Positions 16,242 to 25,046 are shown, numbered from the stretch's first letter. The stretch: DNA of 64,000 nt from Lentzea nigeriaca (GCF_016907955.1 NZ_JAFBCX010000023.1:38505-102504); one strand, 5' to 3'. Program-made: numbers and translations. The notes: generated by a model from the sequence alone, not told the origin.

Positions 16242-17594
16242 TCACACAATGACGACGGCACCGTCGCGACGGTGATCTCCACCACCCCTGAGCAGGCCGG
16301 ACCCGGTCATCTCGACGACCTGGCAGCCGCCGAAGAACATGTTCGGAGCACGGAAACAGGTCACCGGGAGTTCGCTTTCCGGTCTGATTCCCGGTTCGAC
16401 GAGGAGGTGGTCTCCACCGAGGTGCAGCCGGGGCGCGTCGACGGCGTCCTGGGCTGGCATGCCGCGGTCGAGGACGTTCACGAGCACCTGCAGGATCGCG
16501 CCGCAGATCCGGCTCGACCCCGCGCTGCCGAGCACGAGCTCGGCGCCGCCGTCGTTGGTCACGACGGTCGGGGACATCATCGACGGCAGCCGGTCGCCGG
16601 GCGCGTGGCTGAAGAACCCGTCGGGCGACAGGTCCTCCTCGCCCATCATGTTGTTCAGGTGCACTCCCGCGATCGAGATGCCGGAGCCCGCGCCGTTCGT
16701 CGTCGTGACCGAGCACGCGGTGCCGTCGGCGTCGAGCACCGAGATGTGCGTGGTGGAGCCGAGGCGGTTCAGGTGCGTCTTCGGGGCGGCCATCGCGCGG
16801 ATGAGGTCTCGTTGGGACGGGTTGTCCGGCAACGCTTCCAGCATCTGCGTGAGCAGTGCGCCGCCCGCGGCGGGTGGTGCGTTCGTGTAGATGTCACGGC
16901 CGCGGTGGCGCACGTGCAGCGGTTCGCGCGGGACGACGTCGTAGGCGGCGAGGTCCGCGCGGCCGAGGTCACCACCCGCAGCGGTGATCGTGTCGGCGAT
17001 CGCGGCCGCGATGTCACCGGTGTAGAACGGGGCCGCGCCGTCCTGGCCGAGCCGGTCGAGGGCTTCGGCGAGCTCGGGCTGGACGAGCAGCTCGCCCTCC
17101 TCGAAGGCGGTGAGGCCCGCGCTGCGGGCGAGCGGCAGCAGCAGCGAGGTGACGTAGGCCTGGTACCGGTTGACGCGGTGGCCTTCACGGGCGTGCTTCG
17201 CCGCCGCCATCACGAGTTCGTCGAGCGGCGCACGGCCGTAGGTGGCGGCTTTCGCGGCGCCGGCGGGCATCCCGTAGGCGGCGACGGACGACGGTCCGAC
17301 GTGGAACTCCTGCTCGGCGTCACCGAAGTGGACGGTGATGGGGTCGAGCGGCGCCCGCGCGCCCGAGGCCTCGCGGCCTGGTGCCTCCGCCGAGAAGTCC
17401 AGCAGCACAGGGGTTTCACCGGCCGGGGCGATGAGCATGTACCCGGCGGCGCCGAGGCCCGTCAGCAACGGCTCGGTGACGCACGACGTCAGCATCGCGG
17501 CAACGGCCGCGTCGACGGCGTTCCCTCCGGCGCGCAGCATCGCCGCGCCCGCCTGTGCGGTGAGCGGGTGGCCCGCCGCGATCGCGCCTCGCAC
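16242..17594 (-). CDS. Gamma-glutamyltransferase-family (Ntn) hydrolase
   Basis: 450 aa. The GTG at 17594 is chosen because GGAGG stands 6 bases upstream and the protein then opens with the conserved VRGAIAAGHPLTAQAG. The family signature GGNAVDAAVA and a self-processing nucleophile threonine in GSTTHISVLDADG are present, so it should mature by autocleavage into two chains. At 450 residues it is shorter than typical GGT (about 550) and has no signal peptide, so it is probably a cytoplasmic acylase/GGT-like enzyme with an amide substrate not identifiable here. It precedes the sugar-efflux MFS gene. Confidence 0.85.
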   Translation of the reverse strand: MRGAIAAGHPLTAQAGAAMLRAGGNAVDAAVAAMLTSCVTEPLLTGLGAAGYMLIAPAGETPVLLDFSAEAPGREASGARAPLDPITVHFGDAEQEFHVGPSSVAAYGMPAGAAKAATYGRAPLDELVMAAAKHAREGHRVNRYQAYVTSLLLPLARSAGLTAFEEGELLVQPELAEALDRLGQDGAAPFYTGDIAAAIADTITAAGGDLGRADLAAYDVVPREPLHVRHRGRDIYTNAPPAAGGALLTQMLEALPDNPSQRDLIRAMAAPKTHLNRLGSTTHISVLDADGTACSVTTTNGAGSGISIAGVHLNNMMGEEDLSPDGFFSHAPGDRLPSMMSPTVVTNDGGAELVLGSAGSSRICGAILQVLVNVLDRGMPAQDAVDAPRLHLGGDHLLVEPGIRPESELPVTCFRAPNMFFGGCQVVEMTGSGLLRGGGDHRRDGAVVIV

Positions 17595-17666
17595 CGTCGA
17601 CCTCCATGAAGGGAAGGCAATCAACGGTAGACCTGTCAGCGATCAGCGGGCCACCCGACCCGTCCC

Positions 17667-18452
17667 CTACTTCTTGGTGGCCGTGTAGTTCCGGAAGTTG
17701 ATGTAGGTGTCGAGGATGTCCGACGAGGCGCTCTCGACCGAGCGGTAGATGCCCCACTTCGGGCGGACGTAGTCGCCCTCGTCCGGGATCCGCACGCCGG
17801 AACGCTTGCCCTGCACCGCGATCGGCGCGTTCGAACCGGTGCCGTTGCGCAGCACGAAGCCGACGGTGCCGCTCGAGCCCGGCGTGATCGTCCACTCGAC
17901 GGTGACCCACTTGTCGCGCAGCGGGGCCAGGTTCGTGGAGGCGATGTCCGGTGCGCCGGACGTGCTGAACGCGCGTGCCCGGATGGTTTCTGTGCTACCG
18001 CTGCGGCTCAACGACAGGGTCGTCCACGGTCCGCCGTTGGTCGACGGTGTCTTGGTCTGGAAGATGTGCGTGAACTTGCTCGTGCCGTGCAACGACGACG
18101 GCATGTACATCTCGTAGGAGATGACCCAGGTCTCGCCGTTCTTCATCTTGAGGGCGCTGCCGTTGCTGACCATGCCCTTGGACTCGGTGCGCTGACGGTC
18201 GCCACCACCGGTGGTGTCGCGGTCGTTCTTCCAGATGTTGAACCGGTAGTGGTCGCCCTCTACGACGATGTACTTGCCCTTGCGCTCGGGGAACTTGTTG
18301 CCGCGGTCGACCTCGATGCCCTCAAACGCCTTGAGCCCGTCGGTCGCGGGGTTGGGATTCCACGCGGGGGCGAGTGCCGACGCGGGGTTGATCGTGACGA
18401 GCATCAGGGCGGCCGCGGTGAGAGCCGCCCTGCGGGTGATACGCGATTCCAT
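17667..18452 (-). CDS. Secreted polysaccharide lyase-like protein
   Basis: 261 aa with an N-terminal export signal (MESRITRRAALTAAALMLVT; possibly Tat). The body is a jelly-roll type sequence with NIWKNDRDTTGGGDRQRTES and KFTHIFQTKTP motifs, as in the heparinase-I/alginate-lyase-like Polysacc_lyase family. These enzymes cleave uronic-acid polysaccharides by beta-elimination; the specific polymer is unknown. It is transcribed from the promoter at 18500-18529 with a leader of about 40 bases. The ATG at 18452 has GGAAGGA some 13 bases upstream. Confidence 0.8.
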   Translation of the reverse strand: MESRITRRAALTAAALMLVTINPASALAPAWNPNPATDGLKAFEGIEVDRGNKFPERKGKYIVVEGDHYRFNIWKNDRDTTGGGDRQRTESKGMVSNGSALKMKNGETWVISYEMYMPSSLHGTSKFTHIFQTKTPSTNGGPWTTLSLSRSGSTETIRARAFSTSGAPDIASTNLAPLRDKWVTVEWTITPGSSGTVGFVLRNGTGSNAPIAVQGKRSGVRIPDEGDYVRPKWGIYRSVESASSDILDTYINFRNYTATKK

Positions 18453-18499
18453 CGTTTCGATGCGTCCTTCCTGGCGGCGTACGACAGGGGAACACCACG

Positions 18500-18529
18500 A
18501 AGGTAGGAGGTCTCGACCTGCGATGTCAA
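18500..18529 (-). promoter_or_regulatory. Promoter of the polysaccharide-lyase gene
   Basis: Leftward TTGACA (18529-18524), 18-bp spacer, TACCTT (18505-18500), located 48-77 bp upstream of the ATG at 18452. Confidence 0.65.
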
Positions 18530-18564
18530 CGAAGGTGACACCGAATGCCAGAACTTGACAAGAT

Positions 18565-19188
18565 TCATCGGAGCTTGAGGGCCAACCGGACCGCGTCGGC
18601 GCGGGAGTGCAGACCGGCCTTCGCGAACAGGTTGTTGATGTGGGTCTTCACGGTGGCCTCGCTGATGAACAGCCGCCGGGCGATCTCGGGGTTGCGCAGG
18701 CCTTCCCCGATGAGCTCGAGAACCTCGCGTTCGCGGGCGGTCAGGTCGACGGCCGGTTGCTCGACGGGCTGGCGGCTCGCGAGGTCCAGCAGCCGTGACT
18801 GGACGGTGGGGTCGAGGATCGCGTTGCCCGCGTGGGCGGCACGCACGGCCTGGATGATCGTGGTCCGGTCCGCGTCCTTGGTCAGGTAGCCGCGAGCACC
18901 CGCGCGCAACGCCGCGAGGATGGAGTCGTCGTCGTCGAACGTGGTCAGCACGACGACGGGCAGATCGGGGTGGGACGCCCGCAGCACGCCGGTCGCCTCG
19001 GCACCGCCCATGACGGGCATGTTGAGGTCCATGAGCACGACGTCGGGGCCGAGTTCCTCAACGGCCGCAACGGCTTCCCGGCCGTTGACCGCCGTGCCGA
19101 CGACGGTGATGTCCGGGTCGAGGTCGAGCATCACGGCGAGCCCGTCGCGAACGGCGGCCTGGTCGTCCACGATCAACAGCCTGATCAT
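18565..19188 (-). CDS. NarL/FixJ-type response regulator
   Basis: 207 aa from the ATG at 19188, which overlaps the kinase stop as ATGA. The receiver domain has the acidic pair D8/D9, phospho-acceptor Asp54 (VVLMDLNMP), the TT/F switch and the conserved Lys in LTKDA. The C-terminal LuxR-type HTH (LTAREREVLELIGEGLRNPEIA) binds DNA. It is the third gene of a membrane protein-kinase-regulator operon. A 24-bp palindrome at the head of the operon (20906-20929) is a candidate binding site for it. Confidence 0.95.
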   Translation of the reverse strand: MIRLLIVDDQAAVRDGLAVMLDLDPDITVVGTAVNGREAVAAVEELGPDVVLMDLNMPVMGGAEATGVLRASHPDLPVVVLTTFDDDDSILAALRAGARGYLTKDADRTTIIQAVRAAHAGNAILDPTVQSRLLDLASRQPVEQPAVDLTAREREVLELIGEGLRNPEIARRLFISEATVKTHINNLFAKAGLHSRADAVRLALKLR

Positions 19189-20300
19189 CGCGGTAGCTCC
19201 ATCCTGACCGTCCACCCCGGACCGTCCGGTCCCGCGATCAGTGTTCCACCGAGCAGAGCGGCCCTCTCCCGCATCCCCGCCAGCCCCATCCCGCCGCCGG
19301 TGTGCTGCTCCCCCGCCGTGCCGCCGTCGGTCACGGTCAGGCTGACCAGTTCTTCCGAGTACTCCAGCAGCAACGACACGTCGGCGCCGGGCGCGTGCTT
19401 GTGCGCGTTCGTCAACGCCTCCTGCGCCGTGCGGATGATGGCCTGCGCGATCTCGACGGTCACCGGCCCTGCTTCCCCCGCGACACGCAACGTCGCGCCG
19501 TGACTTTCCGCGAGTTGAGCGATCGACTCGGGCAATGGCAGCGTGTCGACCCGTAACGCGTGTACCGCGCGCCGCGTCTCCTTCAGCCCTGTCACCGCCA
19601 ACGCCCGTGCCCGCCGCACGGCTTCGTTGGCCTCGCTTTCCTTTCCGGCGGAGTGCAGGGCATCGGCCATGTCGAGCTGCACGGCGATCCCGGACAGCGA
19701 GTGGCCGACGACATCGTGGATCTCCCGCGCGATCCGGCCGCGTTCCTCCAGCGCCGCCGCACGAGCCTCGGACGCGAGCGCTCGCTTGCTCTGCTCGGCC
19801 GCGTACTCGGCGGCGGCCAGCGCTTCGGTGCGTGCGCGGCGGGCCAGGCCGAAGAACACCGGCAGACCGGCGGTGGCCGACAACCACCACGGTGGCGCGT
19901 CCGAGAATCCCAGCGACCCTGCCGCCGCGGTCGAGAGCACCGTGAGCACCGAGCCCGCGACCCCGAGCGCCGATGCGACGTGGACGGACCGGAGGCGGCG
20001 ACCCGCCGTGCTGGTCGCCAGGAACACGAACGCCACCGCCGCCGTTCCCGGCCCCAGCGCGAACAACGGCGCGCTGAGCACGACGTACGCCGTGATCAGC
20101 GCGACCCGCCACCGTTCCGGCATCCGTGCCGTGAACCCGGCGGCGACCGCCGCGGTGATCACCGCGGCGGTCAGCGTCCAGGTCAGCGCCGGCAGTGGCG
20201 GCGGGCGGTCGACGAGGTGGATCACCGTGATCACGGCGACCACCAGCGTGCCGAACGGCCGGAACACGTAGTCGTCGGTCACCCGCGGAAGCCTGGTCAT
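19185..20300 (-). CDS. Sensor histidine kinase (HisKA_3/DesK-NarX class)
   Basis: 371 aa. About five transmembrane helices (residues 12-150) form the sensor. The dimerisation helix carries the phospho-accepting His195 in EERGRIAREIHDVVGHSLSG, followed by an HATPase domain with N-box (EALTNAHKHAPG) and a glycine-rich GGGMGLAGMRERA lid. The gene is joined by ATGA overlaps to the genes on both sides. Codon 249 is the rare TTA (19556-19554), so kinase synthesis may depend on the leucyl-tRNA that reads TTA in actinomycetes. The signal is unknown. Confidence 0.94.
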   Translation of the reverse strand: MTRLPRVTDDYVFRPFGTLVVAVITVIHLVDRPPPLPALTWTLTAAVITAAVAAGFTARMPERWRVALITAYVVLSAPLFALGPGTAAVAFVFLATSTAGRRLRSVHVASALGVAGSVLTVLSTAAAGSLGFSDAPPWWLSATAGLPVFFGLARRARTEALAAAEYAAEQSKRALASEARAAALEERGRIAREIHDVVGHSLSGIAVQLDMADALHSAGKESEANEAVRRARALAVTGLKETRRAVHALRVDTLPLPESIAQLAESHGATLRVAGEAGPVTVEIAQAIIRTAQEALTNAHKHAPGADVSLLLEYSEELVSLTVTDGGTAGEQHTGGGMGLAGMRERAALLGGTLIAGPDGPGWTVRMELPR

Positions 20301-20851
20301 CGAGCTGAATCATGCCTGTTCTGGTGCACCTTCTGCTGCCAGGAGTCGAGGAACGGCGACGTGCGGTGCGGCGCGCCCCTGCGTCCCTTCGACCACACGA
20401 CCTGGCCGCGCACCCGCACCGCCTTGCTCAGCACGACCAGCCCCTCGGCGAGCAGTCCCGCGCCGACGCCGAGCATCAGGCCGTTGCCCGCCTGCACCGC
20501 GCTCGCGTCGACCAGCCCCATGACGAACCCGGCGGCGAACCGCGCGGCGATGCTGACCGCCCACCACACGATCGTCATGGCGGTGTAGCGGAGCATCACG
20601 ATGCCGTTCTGCTCGTACGTGCGGACGCTCAGCCCGCGCAGCAACCCGAAGGCCACGCTGATCGCCGAGCTGAACACGAGAAACACCACGGCGGTCGCGG
20701 AGTGCACCGATATCTGCGTCAGCCCGATCACGCCGAGCACGGCCGGGATCAGCAGCAGCCGCTTGCCCACCGCGGGCTCCCCCATCAGCCGACGCGCCAG
20801 CACGTAGCCGATCGCGGCGATGATCAACACAATCTCAACAGTCCCCGTCAT
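20297..20851 (-). CDS. CcdC/DUF1453-like membrane protein of the two-component operon
   Basis: 184 aa from the ATG at 20851. It has about four to five transmembrane helices and an N-terminal segment (IGYVLARRLMGEPAVGKRLL) resembling CcdC/DUF1453 proteins. It is the first gene of the operon and overlaps the kinase gene as ATGA. Because it is membrane-bound and coupled to the kinase, it may take part in signal perception (inference). No ribosome site is obvious. Confidence 0.7.
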   Translation of the reverse strand: MTGTVEIVLIIAAIGYVLARRLMGEPAVGKRLLLIPAVLGVIGLTQISVHSATAVVFLVFSSAISVAFGLLRGLSVRTYEQNGIVMLRYTAMTIVWWAVSIAARFAAGFVMGLVDASAVQAGNGLMLGVGAGLLAEGLVVLSKAVRVRGQVVWSKGRRGAPHRTSPFLDSWQQKVHQNRHDSAR

Positions 20852-20905
20852 GGCTGCAACGCTAGGAATTCCCGCTGCTCGGCGCGTGGGGCGAGAACCG
20901 TAGGC

Positions 20906-20929
20906 CGGGTGGAGATCCATCTCCACCCG
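20906..20929. promoter_or_regulatory. 24-bp palindrome between the two-component operon and dedA
   Basis: Two perfect 11-bp arms (CGGGTGGAGAT / ATCTCCACCCG) around CC. It lies 55-78 bp upstream of the operon start at 20851 and 39-62 bp upstream of the divergent DedA ATG at 20968. A TACGGT -10-like hexamer follows on the leftward strand at 20902-20897, so the palindrome would cover that promoter's -35 region. Confidence 0.55.
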
Positions 20930-20967
20930 AGGTTGAGAAGCCGGGCAAAACGGGTAATTCGACAACC

Positions 20968-21549
20968 ATGGAATGGATCGTCCGGCTGATGGAGGCCTTG
21001 GGATCGCCCGGCGCGGGGCTCGCGGTGGCACTGGAGAACGTGTTTCCGCCCGTGCCGAGCGAGGTGATCCTTCCGCTGGCCGGGTTCACCGCGGGCCAGG
21101 GCAGGATCTCGCTCGTCGCCGCGATCCTGTGGACCACGGCGGGTTCCGTCGCCGGCGCGCTGGTGCTGTACGGCCTGGGCGCGTGGCTGGGCCTGGACCG
21201 CCTGCGCAGGCTGCCGTTCGTCCGGGTGTCCGATGTGGACAAGGCCGACGAGTGGTTCGACCGGCACGGCAACGCCGCCGTGTTCTTCGGGCGCATGGTG
21301 CCGGTCGTGCGGAGCCTGATCTCCGTGCCCGCAGGGGTGTCGGGGATGCCGATCGGGAAGTTCACGCTCTACACGGCGGCGGGCAGCCTCGTCTGGAACA
21401 CCGCGCTGATCCTCGCCGGCTACGCGCTCGGCGAGAACTACCAGCTGGTCGACCGCTACCTGGGCTGGGTGTCGACGGCGGTGCTCGTCGCGCTGGCCAT
21501 CGCCATCGTCTGGTTCGTGGTCTCGCGCGTCAGGGCACGCCGTTCGTAG
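20968..21549 (+). CDS. DedA/SNARE-associated family membrane protein
   Basis: 193 aa, with the DedA hallmarks E-N-x-x-P-P-x-P-S-E (ENVFPPVPSEVILP), G-x-x-x-G, FFGRMVPVVRSLISVPAG and a terminal helix. DedA proteins are implicated in flipping undecaprenyl phosphate or other lipids across the membrane. The start ATG at 20968 has no ribosome site; a TAATTC hexamer at 20955-20960 with TTGAGA at 20933-20938 (16-bp spacer) suggests a leaderless or nearly leaderless transcript. The 3' end overlaps the convergent MFS gene by 94 bp. Confidence 0.9.
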   Translation: MEWIVRLMEALGSPGAGLAVALENVFPPVPSEVILPLAGFTAGQGRISLVAAILWTTAGSVAGALVLYGLGAWLGLDRLRRLPFVRVSDVDKADEWFDRHGNAAVFFGRMVPVVRSLISVPAGVSGMPIGKFTLYTAAGSLVWNTALILAGYALGENYQLVDRYLGWVSTAVLVALAIAIVWFVVSRVRARRS

Positions 21550-22682
21550 ACCACCGACGCGACCGCGATCGCCAGGCCCGCCAACGAAAGCGCGACACCG
21601 ACCCACGCCGTCGACGTGTAGCCCCAGCCCGCCGCGATCGCCAGGCCGCCGAGCCACGCGCCCGCGCCGTTGGCGACGTTGAGCGACGAGTGGTTCGACG
21701 AGGAGGCGAGCGAGGGCGCGTCCGGCGAGGCGTCCATGAGCCGGATCTGCAGTGCGGCGGCCAGGATCTGCACGACGAACCCGAGCAGGAACAGGACGAC
21801 GAACATGAACGCGGGGATCGTCGCCGTCAGTCCGAAGAGGACCAGGATCAGGCAGACCGCGACCAGCCCGCCGAACACCGAACCCATCGCGGACCGGTCC
21901 ACGAACCGGCCGCCGAACGTCGCACCGAGCGTCATGCCGAGCCCGAACACCGCGAGCATCCACGGCACCGCTCCCGCCGGCAACCCGGCGACCTCGGTCG
22001 TCAGCGGCGCGACGTAGGAGTAGACGGCGAACATGCCGCCGAAGCCGATCATGCCGGTGAAGATCGCGAACCACACCGTCGGCCGCCCGAATGCGCGCAC
22101 CTCGCCCTTCATCGACGCACCCTCGACCGTGGGCACCCGCGGCACCCACGCCGCGATGGCCGCCGCCGTGACCAACGCGATGACCGCCACCGCGAGATAC
22201 GCCGTGCGCCAGCCGATCTGCTGCCCCGCCGCCGTAGCCAACGGCACGCCGACAAGGTTCGCCACAGTCAGACCGACCATCACGCGCGCAACGGCCGTGC
22301 CACGCCGCTCGGGAGCCACGAGCATTGCCGCCACCACGGCCGCGATGCCGAAGAACGCGCCGTGCGGCAGCCCCGCGACAAACCGGGCGACGAGCAGAAG
22401 CGTCTTGTCCTGCGCCGCCGCCGACAATCCGTTGCCCAGCGCCACCGCGAGCATCAGCCCGATCAGCATCCCCTTGCGCGGCAGCTTGGCGCCGAGCACC
22501 GCGATCAACGGCGCACCGACGACGACACCGGCGGCGTAGAGGCTGATGGCGTGACCAGCCTCGTAGTCGGGGATCTGGAAGGTCTCCGCGATCTGCGGCA
22601 ACAGGCCCATCGTCGCGAACTCGGTCGTACCGATGCCGAACCCGCCGAGCGCGAGCGCGGTCATGGCGCGGGTCGTGTTCAC
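21456..22682 (-). CDS. MFS transporter, DHA1/AraJ-type
   Basis: 408 aa, 12 predicted helices. The opening ALGGFGIGTTEFATMGLLPQ and the ARFVAGLPHGAFFGIAAVVA segment mark DHA1-family exporters of the AraJ/chloramphenicol-efflux group. The GTG at 22682 has GGGGGAA six bases upstream. The C-terminal 30 residues are read opposite the DedA coding end, an unusually long convergent overlap. Substrate not predictable. Confidence 0.88.
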   Translation of the reverse strand: MNTTRAMTALALGGFGIGTTEFATMGLLPQIAETFQIPDYEAGHAISLYAAGVVVGAPLIAVLGAKLPRKGMLIGLMLAVALGNGLSAAAQDKTLLLVARFVAGLPHGAFFGIAAVVAAMLVAPERRGTAVARVMVGLTVANLVGVPLATAAGQQIGWRTAYLAVAVIALVTAAAIAAWVPRVPTVEGASMKGEVRAFGRPTVWFAIFTGMIGFGGMFAVYSYVAPLTTEVAGLPAGAVPWMLAVFGLGMTLGATFGGRFVDRSAMGSVFGGLVAVCLILVLFGLTATIPAFMFVVLFLLGFVVQILAAALQIRLMDASPDAPSLASSSNHSSLNVANGAGAWLGGLAIAAGWGYTSTAWVGVALSLAGLAIAVASVVYERRALTRETTNQTMAMASATSTAVDTQPR

Positions 22683-22919
22683 AGGTTCCCCCGAAGTTAG
22701 TTAGCTACCGGAACGACTTTACGGCCGTTCTGACGCGCTTCAGAAGCCTTCGTGCCGCTGCTCACACGCCTTTTCAGCAGCGCGGAGCCGCCACAAGGCC
22801 CGGCGCCCTCCCCCGCAACGCGATCCCAAGCTCCGCGCATTCCCCACCGCCAATCACCCAGCCCAACAAAGCAAGAAGGCCGGCCCCCGTAACAGGGACC
22901 GGCCTTCCGGCGATGCGGA
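22683..22919. other. Intergenic region upstream of the AraJ-type MFS gene
   Basis: No gene seen in these 237 bases. Near 22697-22712 there is an AT-rich word with repeated TTAG (GTTAGTTAGCTACC) just upstream of the MFS ribosome site, a possible operator. The left part carries CGCTGCT...AGCAGCG, and the right end the terminator of the carbonic-anhydrase gene. Confidence 0.4.
22875..22907 (-). terminator. Stem-loop terminator after the carbonic-anhydrase gene
   Basis: GAAGGCCGG (22875-22883) pairs with CCGGCCTTC (22899-22907), and the inner CCC/GGG bases extend the stem. It begins 13 bp after the stop codon at 22920; on the leftward strand a T-rich stretch (TTGCTTTGTTG) follows. Confidence 0.75.
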
Positions 22920-23654
22920 TCAGATGCGCGGAACCTCGACCAAGGTCCTGCCGTTCAACGGCTGCGTCGCCCGAGCGTTGCCCGCGGTGAACAACCCCTG
23001 GAAGCGCGCGATGGACGCGGCCGTGACGTGCTGCTCACCCGTGAGGTACCACTCGACGCCCTCGGTGAAGGGGGCCGTGGTGAGCGAGCCGGTGTAGTGC
23101 AGCGTGTGGTGGTTGAGCGGCAGCAACCGGTTCAGGTTGATGGGCTCGATATCCACCGGGTCGCCGCATTCCGGGGCGAGTTTCGCCAGCACGTCGTCGA
23201 CGACGGAGTGCGAGCCGACGACCAGCGGGACGCCGATCACCAGCAGTTTGCCCTCCGCACTGCGGTGCACGAGGTGCATTTCCAGCGGCGTGTCGTAGCC
23301 GCCGAACTTGTGTTCCGACGGCGTGTGGAAGTGGAACTGCACCAGGTCGTAGCGCGTGCCGGCGACGGTGACGTGGCCCGAACCGGGCTGGACGTCCGCC
23401 TCTTCGGTTTCCTCGTGGTCGCGGGTCGTGCAGCCGTCCGGCTTCGCCGCGTCCTTGCGGATGTACTTCAGTTCCAGCGCGGAGTAGCCGTACGTGACGT
23501 CCAGCTTGGGCGCGTGCGGGTCGAACCGGATCGCGCTGGGCGTGACGTTGACGGGACTCTGCTTCGGTGTCTCCGACTCGGCGGTGCCCACCGCGGCGAA
23601 GGACGCGGCAAGCACCAGCGGCAATAGAGCCGGAAGGGACCGTCGTAGGTTCAT
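22920..23654 (-). CDS. Secreted alpha-carbonic anhydrase
   Basis: 244 aa from the ATG at 23654 (MNLRRSLPALLPLVLAASFA), a Sec signal peptide; a GTG at 23669 is an alternative start. Three zinc-ligand histidines are present in QFHFHTPSEH and EMHLVH, as in alpha-class enzymes, with QSPVNV-type opening strand. It hydrates CO2 outside the membrane. The gene is monocistronic, closed by a stem-loop at 22875-22907. A CTTTTCAC-N8-GTGAAAAG inverted repeat lies directly upstream of the start and may control it. Confidence 0.93.
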   Translation of the reverse strand: MNLRRSLPALLPLVLAASFAAVGTAESETPKQSPVNVTPSAIRFDPHAPKLDVTYGYSALELKYIRKDAAKPDGCTTRDHEETEEADVQPGSGHVTVAGTRYDLVQFHFHTPSEHKFGGYDTPLEMHLVHRSAEGKLLVIGVPLVVGSHSVVDDVLAKLAPECGDPVDIEPINLNRLLPLNHHTLHYTGSLTTAPFTEGVEWYLTGEQHVTAASIARFQGLFTAGNARATQPLNGRTLVEVPRI

Positions 23655-23661
23655 TGCGCCA

Positions 23662-23685
23662 CTTTTCACCCGATGGAGTGAAAAG
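23662..23685. promoter_or_regulatory. Inverted repeat at the carbonic-anhydrase start
   Basis: Perfect 8-bp arms CTTTTCAC and GTGAAAAG with an 8-bp spacer. It lies 8-31 bp upstream of the ATG at 23654, over the leader and possible ribosome site, where a repressor or an mRNA hairpin could act. Confidence 0.45.
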
Positions 23686-23801
23686 AGAACTGGAGTGTGG
23701 TCTCGCTCTCACGGCTCCGGATTCAATTCCGGTCTCAATTGGAAATGCTGTCCGATTCGTTCGTATTTCACGTGACGCACCACATCCACGATGATCGCCT
23801 G

Positions 23802-25046
23802 ATGAACCTGAGCGAGCTCATCGCGAAGCACGACGTACCGGGCGCGCAGGTCGCGATCCTGGCCGACGGCGAGATCCACGACGAAGCCGCCGGCGTGCTC
23901 AGCACCCACACGCAGGTGCCCACGACGACCGACTCGGTGTTCAAGATCGGCTCGATCACCAAGCTCTGGACGGCGACCCTGGTCCAGCAGCTGGCCGGCG
24001 AAGGCGCCCTGAGCCTCGACGACCCCGTCCGCGACCGCCTGCCCGGCTTCCGGCTGAGCGACCGGGAAGCCACCGCGACCGTGACGGCTCGGCACCTGCT
24101 CACCCACACCAGCGGCATCGCGCCCAACCACTTCACCGACACCGGCCGCGACGACGACGCCATCGCGAGGTTCGTCGCCACCCTCGCCGACGAGGAGCAC
24201 CTCCTGCCGCCCGGCACCCTCCTCTCCTACTCCAACACCGGGTTCACCGTGCTCGGCAGGCTCGTGGAAGTGTTGCGCGGCAAGCCTTTCCACGATGTCC
24301 TGCGCGAACACCTGGTGACACCGGTGGGCCTGGACACCGTCGCCACCACCCCGTACGAGGCGATCCTGCACCGCGCCGCGGTCGGCCACACCGGAACCGT
24401 GCCCACGAAGAAGTGGGCCGTCTCCTACCGCACCGCCCCCAGCGGCTCGCACCTCGCGATGAGCGCCCGCGACCTGCTGACGTTCGTCCGGCACCACCTC
24501 ACCGACTTCTCCGAACTCCTGGAGCCGCAGGTCGACCCCGTCCCGGACTTCGGCGACGGCATCGTCGGCTGGGGCCTCGGCTGGATGCTCTACCCCGGCG
24601 GCATCGCCGGCCACACCGGTGTCTCCAAGGGACAGAAGGCCTTCCTGCGCGTCGCCCCGGCCAAGGACCTCGCCGTGGCCGTGCTGACCAACAGCACCAA
24701 CGGCCGGCCGCTGGCCTACGAGATCTTCAACGAGATCGGCATCGACGCGGCACCACCACCTACGCCGCCCGCCGACCCCGCCCCGATCGACGACTGGATG
24801 CACGGCACCTACCGCAATCCGTTGTACGACATCACGCTCGACGGCACCCGCCTGACCTACCGCCCGCGCAGCGACCTGGCGGCGTCGTTCCTCGCCGCCC
24901 GCAGGGACCCGGTCGAGGTGGTCCGCCTCGGCGACAACACGATCATCACCACCGGCGGTCACGAGGTCATGTCCCTGATCGGTTCCGACGGCGGCGGTCG
25001 CGCCAACTTCCTGCACAACGGCGGCGCGGCGTACAGGATTGCCTGA
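23802..25046 (+). CDS. Serine hydrolase (beta-lactamase/AmpC-like, class C fold)
   Basis: 414 aa from the ATG at 23802 (MNLSELIAKHDVPGAQVAI); upstream in-frame residues are not protein-like. The S-x-x-K motif (GSITKLW) holds the nucleophile and the Y-x-N motif appears as YSNTGF, with a later HTG (GHTGVSKG) in place of the KTG box. This is the esterase/DD-peptidase/beta-lactamase-related family. No signal peptide is seen, so a cytoplasmic esterase or peptidase is more likely than antibiotic resistance. It overlaps the next gene as TGATG. Confidence 0.87.
   Translation: MNLSELIAKHDVPGAQVAILADGEIHDEAAGVLSTHTQVPTTTDSVFKIGSITKLWTATLVQQLAGEGALSLDDPVRDRLPGFRLSDREATATVTARHLLTHTSGIAPNHFTDTGRDDDAIARFVATLADEEHLLPPGTLLSYSNTGFTVLGRLVEVLRGKPFHDVLREHLVTPVGLDTVATTPYEAILHRAAVGHTGTVPTKKWAVSYRTAPSGSHLAMSARDLLTFVRHHLTDFSELLEPQVDPVPDFGDGIVGWGLGWMLYPGGIAGHTGVSKGQKAFLRVAPAKDLAVAVLTNSTNGRPLAYEIFNEIGIDAAPPPTPPADPAPIDDWMHGTYRNPLYDITLDGTRLTYRPRSDLAASFLAARRDPVEVVRLGDNTIITTGGHEVMSLIGSDGGGRANFLHNGGAAYRIA

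Noticed and set aside
17595..17624. TTG start for the gamma-glutamyltransferase-like gene
   Set aside because: The GTG at 17594 has a GGAGG site at good spacing and begins at the conserved VRGAIAAGHP; the TTG has no ribosome site.
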